Shown: piece after piece, positions 29,560 through 39,800 of the stretch
Position numbering within the stretch: the stretch's first letter is position 1
Layout of the letters: every line of letters starts with the position of its first letter
Translations under genes and position numbers: made by a program
The notes under the pieces: model-generated
Told to the model about the DNA's origin: nothing
Database searches by the model: none
Seen by the model: the letters and a program-made list of their open reading frames with translations, nothing else
Origin: JBGSPL01 sp964511435
GTDB lineage: Bacteria; Patescibacteriota; CPR2; UBA1875; CAIMLA01
Length of the DNA: 64,000 bases
Assembly: GCA_964511435.1 (NCBI GenBank)
Contig: CAZEFH010000003.1
Location: forward strand, 21,358-85,357
Reading direction: 5' to 3'

Positions 29560-31925
29560 AACTCTCCTATAACTGGTTACGTGAATATGTAAAAACCAAG
29601 TTCTCGGCTGAAGAAGTGGCCGACAAACTCACCATGGCTGGTCTCGAAGTGGAAGAAGTCATAGATTCTCAGATTTTTTCAGGTGTTGTAATCGGAGAGG
29701 TGGTTTCCAAGGAGAAGCATCCAGACGCAGATAAATTGAATGTTGCCATAGTAAATGTTGGCAAGGAAAAACTTCAGATTGTTTGTGGTGCGGCTAATCT
29801 AGCGACTGGGCAGAGGGTCCCGGTAGCCTTAGTTGGCGCTAAACTAGGTGATTTTGAGATTGGTAAGGCGAAACTGCGCGGAATCGAATCACATGGAATG
29901 ATCTGTAGTGAACGTGAGCTCGGCATCTCAGAAGAACATCAGGGGATTATGGTACTCGAGCAAGACGCCCCTATCGGAAATGACTTTGGTGAGTATCTAG
30001 GTTCAGATAAAGTGATTGACGTCAAGGTACTAGCAAATCGTCCAGACTGCATGAGTGTCATCGGTCTCGCACGTGAGGTGAGTGCGATTACGAAAGAGAA
30101 GCTTACTGTAAAGAATCCAAAAATCGTTGAATCTAAGTCATCTTCACCAGTGATGGTGACCGTTCAAGATAGTGATTTATGTCCAAGATATCTGTCCTTG
30201 GTAGTGAAAAATGTCGTGAGAAATGAGACCCCTGGTTGGATGAAAGAGCGCTTGCTTTCATCGGGAGTACGTTCTATCGACCTTTTTGTCGACATCTCAA
30301 ACTATGTGATGCTTGAGTATGGGCAGCCGTTGCACTTTTTTGACCTAGATAAGCTCACTGACAAGACGATTATCGTTCGAAACGCAAAGACTGGCGAGAA
30401 CATCAAGACGCTTGACGGCGTAACGCGGAAGCTAACCCCAGATAATCTCGTAATCGCAAATAGTAAGAGCCCAATCGCGCTTGCCGGTGTCATGGGTGGA
30501 GAAACTACTGAAATAGGTGAATCTACAAAAAATATTTTCATTGAGGCGGCAGTTTTTGATAAGGCTAGTATTCGTAAAACTTCCAGAGCTCTCGGCCTCA
30601 GGTCTGAGGCTGTTGCTAGATACGAAAAGGGGATTAGTCTCAGTACACCCGAGCTTGCTATCCGCAGAGCGGCAGAGCTACTGACAGAGCTAGCTGATGG
30701 TGAGGTAGCAAGCAAGATTACTGATTCGTTGAATAAAAAAATTGAACAAAAAGTACTCTCTTTGAACCCGACAAAGCTGAATGCTTTTCTTGGAACTAAT
30801 TATAGCGATTCCCAGATAAAGAAGACTCTTGAAGGTCTCGGATTTGGTGTAACGACTCGGACAAAGTATCTTTTAGAAGTGGCGGTGCCACACTGGCGTA
30901 TCGACATTGCTGAGCCAGTTGATTTATATGAGGAAGTAGCGCGTATTATTGGCTTCGAGAGTATACCGTCCACTCTTCCTTATGCCGTAAAGACACTTTC
31001 TCAGACTAATCCGCACTACGAGATGAATAAGCATATCCGACATGAGCTAGCGGCGATTGGTCTTACGGAAATAATGACCTACTCTTTTGCATCTGAGGCG
31101 GAGATTCTGGTTACTGAAACCACTACGAATAATGCTTTCGAGCTCGCTAATCCGATGGTAAAAGAGCAGAAATATATGCGCGTAAGTCTGCTACCAAAGA
31201 TGCTCGAGTCTCTTGCTGCAAATCAGTTCCTACGTGAATCAGTGAAGTTTTTTGAGCTAGGAAAAACTTTTTATAAGAAAGGGAAGGGCTTACCGCATGA
31301 AAAATCGCTTCTCTCAGTCGGTATTTTGGGCGGTGATACTTGGCCGATTCAATATAAGGACGGCTTAGAGTATTACGGGGCGAAAGGGGCCATCGACCAT
31401 CTTCTTGCTACATTACGCGTTGATAACATTCGATATGAGCCAAAGGATGATTCGGTTTATACGACCGGGCGTGCTGCAACAATATATTCTGGCAAGGAGG
31501 TAATCGGTGAAATTGGCGAAGTAGATCAGCGGATTGCATCGAAGGCTGGTCTGAAAAAAACTGTCGCCGCAGCTGTCATTGATATCGAAAAGGTAATGGA
31601 GCTAGCAAACTGTAGTGTAACCGCACGCGATATTAGTCGTTACCAGCAATCTGTTCGCGATATATCAGCCATCTTTGGTACTGCTGTCACAACCGCGGAA
31701 ATTATGGATGCTATATCTGGGCTTAATCCACTGATTGAAAGGGTCGAGATTGTTGATATCTATACCGGTAAGAATCTCGAGCCGGGGAAGAAGAGCATAA
31801 CTATTCGGCTTACAGTTGTGAGTAATGACCATACTCTCACTGAGGCAGAAGTTGAAAAGATTGTTAATGTTTGTCAGAATAAACTAGTTAAACTTGGGGG
31901 GTTGGTGCGTGGTAGCAAAGCGTAA
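29556..31925 (+). CDS. pheT: Phenylalanyl-tRNA synthetase beta subunit
   Basis: A 789-residue full-length beta subunit. Domains in order: B1 and the EMAP/OB-type tRNA-binding insert (residues ~40-150, HPDADKLNVAIVNVG ... GMICSERELGI), the B3/B4 editing domain (~215-375), B5 (~400-475), the catalytic-like core (~480-690, FELGKTFYKKG) and the C-terminal ferredoxin-fold anticodon-binding domain (~695-789, DISAIFGTAV). It forms the tetramer with PheS. The start overlaps the PQ-loop gene stop. Confidence 0.96.
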   Translation: MKLSYNWLREYVKTKFSAEEVADKLTMAGLEVEEVIDSQIFSGVVIGEVVSKEKHPDADKLNVAIVNVGKEKLQIVCGAANLATGQRVPVALVGAKLGDFEIGKAKLRGIESHGMICSERELGISEEHQGIMVLEQDAPIGNDFGEYLGSDKVIDVKVLANRPDCMSVIGLAREVSAITKEKLTVKNPKIVESKSSSPVMVTVQDSDLCPRYLSLVVKNVVRNETPGWMKERLLSSGVRSIDLFVDISNYVMLEYGQPLHFFDLDKLTDKTIIVRNAKTGENIKTLDGVTRKLTPDNLVIANSKSPIALAGVMGGETTEIGESTKNIFIEAAVFDKASIRKTSRALGLRSEAVARYEKGISLSTPELAIRRAAELLTELADGEVASKITDSLNKKIEQKVLSLNPTKLNAFLGTNYSDSQIKKTLEGLGFGVTTRTKYLLEVAVPHWRIDIAEPVDLYEEVARIIGFESIPSTLPYAVKTLSQTNPHYEMNKHIRHELAAIGLTEIMTYSFASEAEILVTETTTNNAFELANPMVKEQKYMRVSLLPKMLESLAANQFLRESVKFFELGKTFYKKGKGLPHEKSLLSVGILGGDTWPIQYKDGLEYYGAKGAIDHLLATLRVDNIRYEPKDDSVYTTGRAATIYSGKEVIGEIGEVDQRIASKAGLKKTVAAAVIDIEKVMELANCSVTARDISRYQQSVRDISAIFGTAVTTAEIMDAISGLNPLIERVEIVDIYTGKNLEPGKKSITIRLTVVSNDHTLTEAEVEKIVNVCQNKLVKLGGLVRGSKA

Positions 31926-33747
31926 AAGTGTCGATTCTATAGTTTCACCTGCCGATGTCGGTAGTGAGATGAATATGGGGGAAAAGCCGAATACGCCAGA
32001 AACAGAGACTGAGAAGCCGCTACTTTCGATTATTGAGCCCGAAGCGGTAACTCATAGCTACAATAAATATGCTGATAAGAAGTGGTATATCTGGACCAGG
32101 GAACCAAAAGAAAATTCAAAAGTAAAAATTAAAAAAGAAAAACCAGAAAATAATAAAGCGAAAGATAAATCAAACCCCTTCACGATTCTGAAAAAAGTAA
32201 AGAATCCAGACAACTCGGAATCCCTGGATTCTTTAGTGCAACCTAAGAATGACGCAAAGAATGGCTGGCAAAAGAAGCATAAAGTTATCTTTGCGCTTGT
32301 AGTTGTCTTTACGGTTCTCTGTACCTTGTCGGCTCTCTTGGGTGGTGCTGCCTATGCCCATAATGCTATCTATACCAATAAGGTTTTTCCGGGAGTGACT
32401 GTCTGGGGAGAAGAAGTCGGTGGCAAGAGCGTTATCGAAGTCCAGAAGCTTATTTCGAAGAAGGCCAAGGAATATTCTATTACCCTAAAAGGCCCAGATC
32501 AGGATTATAAGGCAACAGTTTCAGATCTTGGTATCGTCTTCAATACTGATACGATGGCGCTCGCCGCATTCTCTCGTGGACGTAGTGATCAGTGGTGGGA
32601 CAACTACCTTACTCGGGCGAGGCTACTTTCGACGGAAATAGACTGGCAGCCGTGGCAAAATCTTATTCGCTCGAATGATCTCGCGATTGCACCGAGCTAT
32701 ACTCTAAATAAAGAAAAATTGAATGCCTACCTGACGAAAATATCAGATAATATTAAGATAGAGGCACAAGATTCACAGGTAACTGTCACTGGTGGTGTTA
32801 CTCAGCTGAAGCCGGCTATCTATGGCCGGTCAGTTCGCTTTAATGAACTCAAACAAGCAGTGCTGGCGAGTATTGCTGGTCTTAAAACGGAGAAGATAAA
32901 TGTAAAAACTGAGACACTAAAACCAGCAATCGTAGATACAGCAGCAGAAGAAGTAATGGTTCAAGCCCAGAACGTGATGGCTAGACCAGTGGTGCTTACT
33001 TATAAAGGGACCGAATATCGTCCAAATCAAGATACTGTAGGGTCATGGCTTTCGTTTACCAAGAAAGACGGTGAGACTAAATATACCCTAGTGGTAGATA
33101 AGTCGAAAATGGAGAGCTATTTCTACTTTCTCGGAAGCAAGATTAACGTTTATTCGAAAGAAAGAATTGTAAGGGTAGAGAATGGTGTGAAACAGACTGA
33201 GGCTCAAGCTGGGGTTAATGGTCTTCTTGTTGACACTGCCCTTCTTGGAAGTCAAATTGCTACTGCTCTACCGAGCCAAGCTAGCGTCAGGTTGGAAATT
33301 CCTACATATGTAGACAATTTCAAAACTCGCTATGAAAATGTGGTGATTGCTGACTGGGATAAATATATCGATATTAATCTATCAACACAGAAGATGATTG
33401 CCTGTGAAAAAGGCGGAGTAAACTGCCGTGAATGGAGCGTAACAACAGGCGACGATAATCATCCCACACCGACTGGAACCTTCCTGGTTCTGGGTCGTAA
33501 CGCAAGCTTCTATATGACTGGAGGCAGTGTTTCTGATGGTAGCTACTATCATCTCTGGGTGGATCATGCCGTCTGGTTTACCAGTGCTGGCCATGCGATT
33601 CACGATGCTTACTGGCGTAATGGTTCCTTTGGTGGGCAAGACTACCATTGGAATGGTTCTCATGGGTGTATCAACTCGCCTGATGATGCGGCAACATATA
33701 TATTTAATTGGGCCCCTATAGGAACTCCGGTGATAGTTCACTACTAA
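31909..33747 (+). CDS. Membrane-anchored L,D-transpeptidase (YkuD) with PG-binding domain
   Basis: A 612-residue cell-wall enzyme. The N-terminal ~120 residues are cytoplasmic and charged, a membrane segment (about 125-148, VIFALVVVFTVLCTLSALL) follows, then a peptidoglycan-binding type-4 region, and the C-terminal YkuD domain with nucleophile Cys587 in SHGCINSP and the upstream His in AIHDAYW. It would form 3-3 cross-links or attach proteins to peptidoglycan outside the membrane. GTG 31909 is favoured because a GGGGGG site precedes it; this overlaps the pheT end by 17 bases. The two giant surface proteins follow. Confidence 0.9.
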   Translation: MVAKRKSVDSIVSPADVGSEMNMGEKPNTPETETEKPLLSIIEPEAVTHSYNKYADKKWYIWTREPKENSKVKIKKEKPENNKAKDKSNPFTILKKVKNPDNSESLDSLVQPKNDAKNGWQKKHKVIFALVVVFTVLCTLSALLGGAAYAHNAIYTNKVFPGVTVWGEEVGGKSVIEVQKLISKKAKEYSITLKGPDQDYKATVSDLGIVFNTDTMALAAFSRGRSDQWWDNYLTRARLLSTEIDWQPWQNLIRSNDLAIAPSYTLNKEKLNAYLTKISDNIKIEAQDSQVTVTGGVTQLKPAIYGRSVRFNELKQAVLASIAGLKTEKINVKTETLKPAIVDTAAEEVMVQAQNVMARPVVLTYKGTEYRPNQDTVGSWLSFTKKDGETKYTLVVDKSKMESYFYFLGSKINVYSKERIVRVENGVKQTEAQAGVNGLLVDTALLGSQIATALPSQASVRLEIPTYVDNFKTRYENVVIADWDKYIDINLSTQKMIACEKGGVNCREWSVTTGDDNHPTPTGTFLVLGRNASFYMTGGSVSDGSYYHLWVDHAVWFTSAGHAIHDAYWRNGSFGGQDYHWNGSHGCINSPDDAATYIFNWAPIGTPVIVHY

Positions 33748-33773
33748 GAAATAGAATTTAATATTATTTTCCT

Positions 33774-33803
33774 AAAACAAGCACGAAACGTGCTTGTTTT
33801 AAT
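33774..33803 (+). terminator. Terminator/hairpin ahead of giant gene 1
   Basis: AAAACAAGCACG, AAA loop, CGTGCTTGTTTT (33774-33800). The right arm also contains the TTGTTT -35 of the next promoter. A related hairpin precedes giant gene 2. Confidence 0.75.
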
Positions 33804-33822
33804 TTTGGGAAAAGCATAAAAT
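33794..33822 (+). promoter_or_regulatory. Promoter of giant surface protein 1
   Basis: TTGTTT (33794-33799), 17 bases, TAAAAT (33817-33822), then ATATGTATAA, an extended block shared with 42145-42160 and with the gyrB promoter. Confidence 0.6.
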
Positions 33823-33835
33823 ATATGTATAACTT

Positions 33836-36800
33836 GTGAGGGTGATGAAGCCTAGAAAAGCTCATTTCAGTAAAACGTGGAAAAGGGCTAATAAGACGCT
33901 ACTGAAAAGTGGTAGTTTTAGCTTTGTTAAAAGTAGTCTTATTGCTAGATTTTTTGGGGGCGTCTGGAACTTATTCAAGAAGGTCTTGGCCTTTCTGGCG
34001 AGAAAGATTATCCTAGTTGTTATAAAGACAATTGATTTCTTCATCAAAAGACTCCAAATATTCCGTTATGAGTTAACCTACAAGTTTCATCTGAAGGTTC
34101 GCTCGGTTCATGATACGCTGGTTGTAAAGAACGTTGTATATAAGAAAGTCTATGAGAACAAATTGACCCGACCAGTAAAGAATGCAACCATCTCGGCTTT
34201 TGTTTGCTCACTTATAATTTTTCTTTCTTTACAGTACTTATTACCAGTTTTTAATCCTTTTATTCCTCGTTCTGCTCGTGCCGGGTCAAATAGTGTAACA
34301 TGGACGACGAATGCTGACTTTAATACTAATGCCTCATCTACAAATACTGCTACAATCAAGAATACCACTAATTTCGCAGGAACTATTGCTGCTACAAACG
34401 GCAGCTCTTCAATAGTAGGTACAGGAACATATTTTCTAGATAACATTAGCGCCTTTAATGATCCTAAAGCTATAAATATAGACGGTATTTCATACGGCGT
34501 ATCTACTGTGACAGACAATACTCACATGACACTTGCCACGAGCTTTCAGGGCACAACAGCTGCGGGAAAGACCTTTACTTTTGACAATGTTATAGTAAAC
34601 AATGATGCCTTGAGTCTGCGCAAATATGGGGCCCCTGTTATAAAGACATCTACCTTTACAGTCCCTAGTGGTGTCACAAAAATCTATGTTGACATAAAAG
34701 GTGGCGGAGGTGGAGGCGGAGCTACTGTTTATTCTGGGGGTGCATGTGGAGGTTCCGGTGGAACTGGAGGAACCTCAGCTCTCAAGGTTGCTGACGGATT
34801 GTTTTACTGGGCATTTGGTGGCTATGGTGGTGAGGGCGGCTGCCCAAACAAAGTTGGTGCACAAGGGGCACCGGGGCCCTATAATCACAGGAATGTCCCT
34901 ACCTTGATCCCAGAAACAGGAGGGGCGAATAACGGGGGCGCTGGTGGTTACTTTTCTAGCAACAGCAGAGGTGGAAATGGCGGAGGTGGGGGAAGGATTA
35001 CTGGAACATTAGACGTATCAGTAGGACAGGTAGTCACGATTGAAACAGGTGCGGGAGGAGCTGGCGGGACAATGCCTGGTTGGCCGGCAGTAAATGGTAC
35101 GGCTGGATTGCCTGGTTCTGTTCAAGTAACATACTATCTTCCTGCTTATGTGAGCACTGGTACTATAACGGGGTTTAAGATTGATGCGGGATCTGAGCTT
35201 AAATATAAGTGGAGTTCACTGTCTTGGAGTACCGAGGCTCTGCCGGCAAATACTTCGGTTACTTTTAAATATAGAACCTCAGATGACGGGACGACATGGT
35301 CTGATCCTTCTTGGTCACAGGCAGGAAGTACACAAACAAGCGGGACTTCCGGTACGGCATCATTAACAGGTCTGGGTGTAACGAGGTTCTTAGAAATGCA
35401 GCTAGTCTTAGCTTCTTCTAATGGCGTCAATTACCCAACATTAAACGATTTTTTTGTTCAGTATGATACATTGGAAACGCCAATAAATGAAAATATATTT
35501 GTGTCAGATACAAGCAATACAGCGCTAAGGAATGGTAACGGCGATATCGCCGACATTCCTATAGAAACTGGTACAGTTCCAGCGGGTCATGCAAGATATG
35601 GTACGGCTAGTCTTTATACAAATCAGACAAGTATACGTGTGAAGGCAAATAATCTTACATGTGGAAGTGGGGCTACCGCATGTACTGTACCTTCAACCAA
35701 CCTGAGACCAGAGGTGGAAATAAAACCGATTATAGGTGGAGTACCCACGGCATTTACTGGTTCCGGAGTTACCGCGGATATTGGTAACACTTACGTTGAT
35801 ATTACGGGTCTAACAGTAGGTTCAAGCTATCATATTAAGGTGAGGGCGGTTGATAGTCAATCCAGATCCTCGGCTTGGATGTCTTATGGCAATAATATCG
35901 AGTCGGAAGCTGACATAACTGTCGAACAGACTTCGCCATCACTTCAGCTAAATGGGTTTACCGAAGGTGGTGAATCCAACGTCGATATTGTGGCGAAGAA
36001 TGGAGTATTGTACGCGAAGAGTAATCAGATAAAGGTGAAGATAGCGACCTCTGATACGGGCACGGTGAAGTCAAATCTTGCAAAAGTTCTTATTACAAAT
36101 AAGACTGACAATACTGGTTGGCAGGACGTCACAGATCAGATTACTGACTATCAGACTACCTACCTTGGGCAGGGATCTTTCTCTGGCAATGTACCTTGGA
36201 CACTTGAGGGCAGTGATGGAGTAAAGACGGTTACTGTAAAAACAGTCGATAACGCCGGTAATGTAAGTGGCGAAAGCATCTCAGTAACTACTAACCTGTC
36301 GACAACAGACAGCACTTTTACGACCTCGCCAGCAGGTAATACTGGAGGTACTGTGATTGTCGATAATAAGCTTCAGCTTTCTTCGACTACTAGTGGGAGT
36401 TCAACTACAAATACAATAAATACCTATAATGACTACACTGAATATTGGGACGAGTGGTGCGGCTCGGGAACAGAAGATCTAGCAAACCCAATGTACACAG
36501 GATCGGGGTATGATATGGACTGTGGATCTTGGAGTAGTGATGCTCATATAATCTTTAATAATGGCCTAGCTAGTGGTGTAACAAACGCGACCCTGAGAAT
36601 AACCAGTAATACCACTGCTCTTACCTGGGTATGGCATGATAGAACGGCGCTGTCCGTCAGCGCAAACCTGTCTTTCAACACTCCAGGTACAGTGGATATT
36701 ACGAGTCAGGTTCAGGCTGATGTTGCGGCAGGTGATACATATACTGACCTCTGGGTCAACAATGGCTACGGGATATATTCGATGGAAGACGCAAATTTAG

Positions 36801-39800
36801 CTTATCGTCCTCAGCTCAGTGTTACTAGCGGTACTTCTACTACTACATTTGATACTCCAGAAACATTCACCTCTCGTATTTTATATAGCGGGGCAAGTAG
36901 TCCAGACTATGCTTCATTTCTGACCAGTCAGACTAATAATGGTCAGACTATTTCATATCAGATGCGGAGTGGTAATAATGCCACTACCATCGATGCCAGC
37001 TGGGGGAGTTGGTACACAGTTACGCCTGGAAGCGCGATAAATGCTGCTCTCAGTGGTGCAGGTAGGGGCTACTATCAGTATAAGGCAACTCTATCTACTA
37101 CTAATGCCGCAGTTACGCCCACAATTAGTAGCGTTACTGTCACTGGTACATTTACACCATCTGGTGAAAGTGAGATTTACTCCGCCAATATCACACTCGA
37201 TATAATAGCCCCTACGTCTTATGCTCTTTCCGGTCCACTGGATAATACTTGGAGCGGGACAAATAAACCAACCCTGACTTGGAAGGCCTCTGGGGACAAT
37301 CCGGGTTCCGGGCTGTACAAATACGAGCTGTATATGGATGGGGTGCTGAAGAAAACGATAGACGATAGCACTATAGGAGCAACCGCGAATATTCTAAGTG
37401 CTGCCGCTGGCAGTGATGTTTCTTATACCATACAAACTGGGGAAGAAATTTCGGAGAAAATGCACCCATGGTATGTAAAGGTATACGACAAGGCGCTAAA
37501 TACCACTGAATCTACACGAGGTGCTAGTAATCCGTATAATATTGGTTATGACAGCTCTCTGCCAAATACGGTGCCCACGACCGACATCGTGGCTCAGGCA
37601 AGTGGCTGGTTTACCACGAGCCCTATGATTACTCTAATAGCTACGGACCCTGGTTCTGGAGATGGTTCCGGTATTTCGGAGGTCAAGTACCGCTGGGACA
37701 ACAGTGATCTCTCGACCGGAGCCACTACATATTCGGCTGCTTTTGACATGACGACAACTGTTGGTGACGGTACACATATTCTTTACTTCCAATCCAAGGA
37801 TACGGCCGGGAACTATGAGTCCGTGAAACAGCAAACTTACAAGCTTGATACGGTAAGACCCACAACAGGCTATTCAATCGTGGGTGATACTCCAAATGGT
37901 CAGCATGATTGGTATGTCGGTAGTGCGCCGACCATTACTCTCTCCCATGATGACGCGGGTGGCGTAAACGCTTCTGGAGTAGCGACTACTAAGTATCAGT
38001 GGGTAAACTATGGTAGTCAACCTGGTGCGACCTGGCAGACGGGTACGAGCTTTACGGCGCCACTTGGGGACAAGACACTCTACTATTACAGTACCGATGT
38101 GGCTGGCAATGATGGGGCGCAATATGAACAGCAACACGTGAAGTTTGACAATGTAAATCCGATATCTCCTACGGGATTTGCAGCCCCAACTGATAGGGCC
38201 TATACTGATTCAATCTATCTGAAATGGTTCTCTGTTTCAGACACTTCAGGTGTCCAGACATATGAAATCAGAAGGAAGAAACATGACGACACGTGGAGTG
38301 GGCTGAGTGTTGTAAACATAGGTTCTGTCGGAAATGTTACTAACTACACTGATACTAGTGGACTTGAGGCAGGATTTAAGTACACCTACCAAATAAAAAC
38401 CCAGGACAATGCTGGAAACTGGAGTGATGGCTGGTCTGAGGGTAATCCAGATCAAGTAGTTGGTTATACTATTGATACCGTAGCTCCGGTGATTCCAAGC
38501 GGGGTAGTGGCCACCGCGTGTGATGGTAGTGAGGCTACTATCGTCGTCCCTGATACCAATCCGGAGATTACTACCCCCGTCTGTACAGATACAGATAATA
38601 AGGGTTTTGAGATTACTCTAGCCTGGCACCAATCTTCTGACTCAGGAGTTGGTCTTAGTGGCTACAAGATATATCGCTCTGCCGATGGAGACACTTCTGA
38701 TGAGGACAAGTGGATTTTAGTCGGTATTCTTCCTTGGACTGGTGCCGAAATAATGAAATGGAATGATAATGACGTAAATAATGCGGATACTTGGGATATC
38801 GGTGTATATCCATCGACACACGAAAAAAGTGGTCAAGCCGCAGGTAAACTGGACCCATCGGAGCCACTGAGTGACTCTACTACCTACTACTATCGAGTGA
38901 CGGCTTATGACGCTGTAAATAACGAGAGTGCTCTTTTCCCGCCAATCTTCCCTGATCCCGATAAAAACCGGGCACTGGCTGAAACCCCTGATGTTACGGC
39001 ACCAGGCTGGTTTGATGCGCAGGGAGTTAGGACTAGCGATGCAGGAGTCACCGCTACTGCTCTTGGTCTAGATGGTAGTGATCTAAATAACGAGAGTATA
39101 GGCCATCAGAGAATAGTTGTCAGCTGGAATACAGCAATTGACAAGAAGCACAATGGTGATGTTCTTGCTGGCTCCGTACCTGAGTACGAACTATATCGTT
39201 CCACTACAAACTATCAGACAAAAGAAGAATGGTTAGCGAGCGCGACTAAGCTGACGCTAGATTCTCCAACTGCAGTTACTTATGAAGACAACGGTCTCGC
39301 AGACACAACCACTTACTACTACCGTGTCCTTACCTATGATGGTAGTAATAATAAGTCAGGTCTTTCTGATGGTAGTAGTACCGACCATGCTATTACTTAT
39401 GATTCAAACATCCCATCGGCCCCGAGTGAAGTGAGGGTCGCAGCAGTTAAGGGTGACCCCAATGAAAGCGGTTCTCAGGTCGGTAATAGCGTTAACATCA
39501 CTTTCAAGGGGAGTAATTCGAAGTATCGTCAGATCATCAAGTACGAGGTTTATAGGTACGAGGCCGATATAAATGACCTAGATAGTAACCAGTGGCTCGA
39601 TAATTCCAGGACTACCAAGCTAAAGTTTACTCATCTCGCTAGCTGTGGCAGTAAGTGTGAAAGTTATAGCACGGGGGCTACGGGAACTGATATAGAAATT
39701 ACAGCCAACCAGGACGATCGAGATAATGAGTATCGGGTTCTAGACACGGGTCTTTCAGATGGGCAAACCTATTTTTACCGCGTCAGAGCCCAGGACAATG

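Noticed and set aside
34650..35135. Glycine-rich region as a collagen-like or CRISPR-like repeat array
   Set aside because: Gly runs lack the Gly-X-Y period and no regular DNA repeat with spacers is present; it fits a glycine-rich beta-domain inside the protein.
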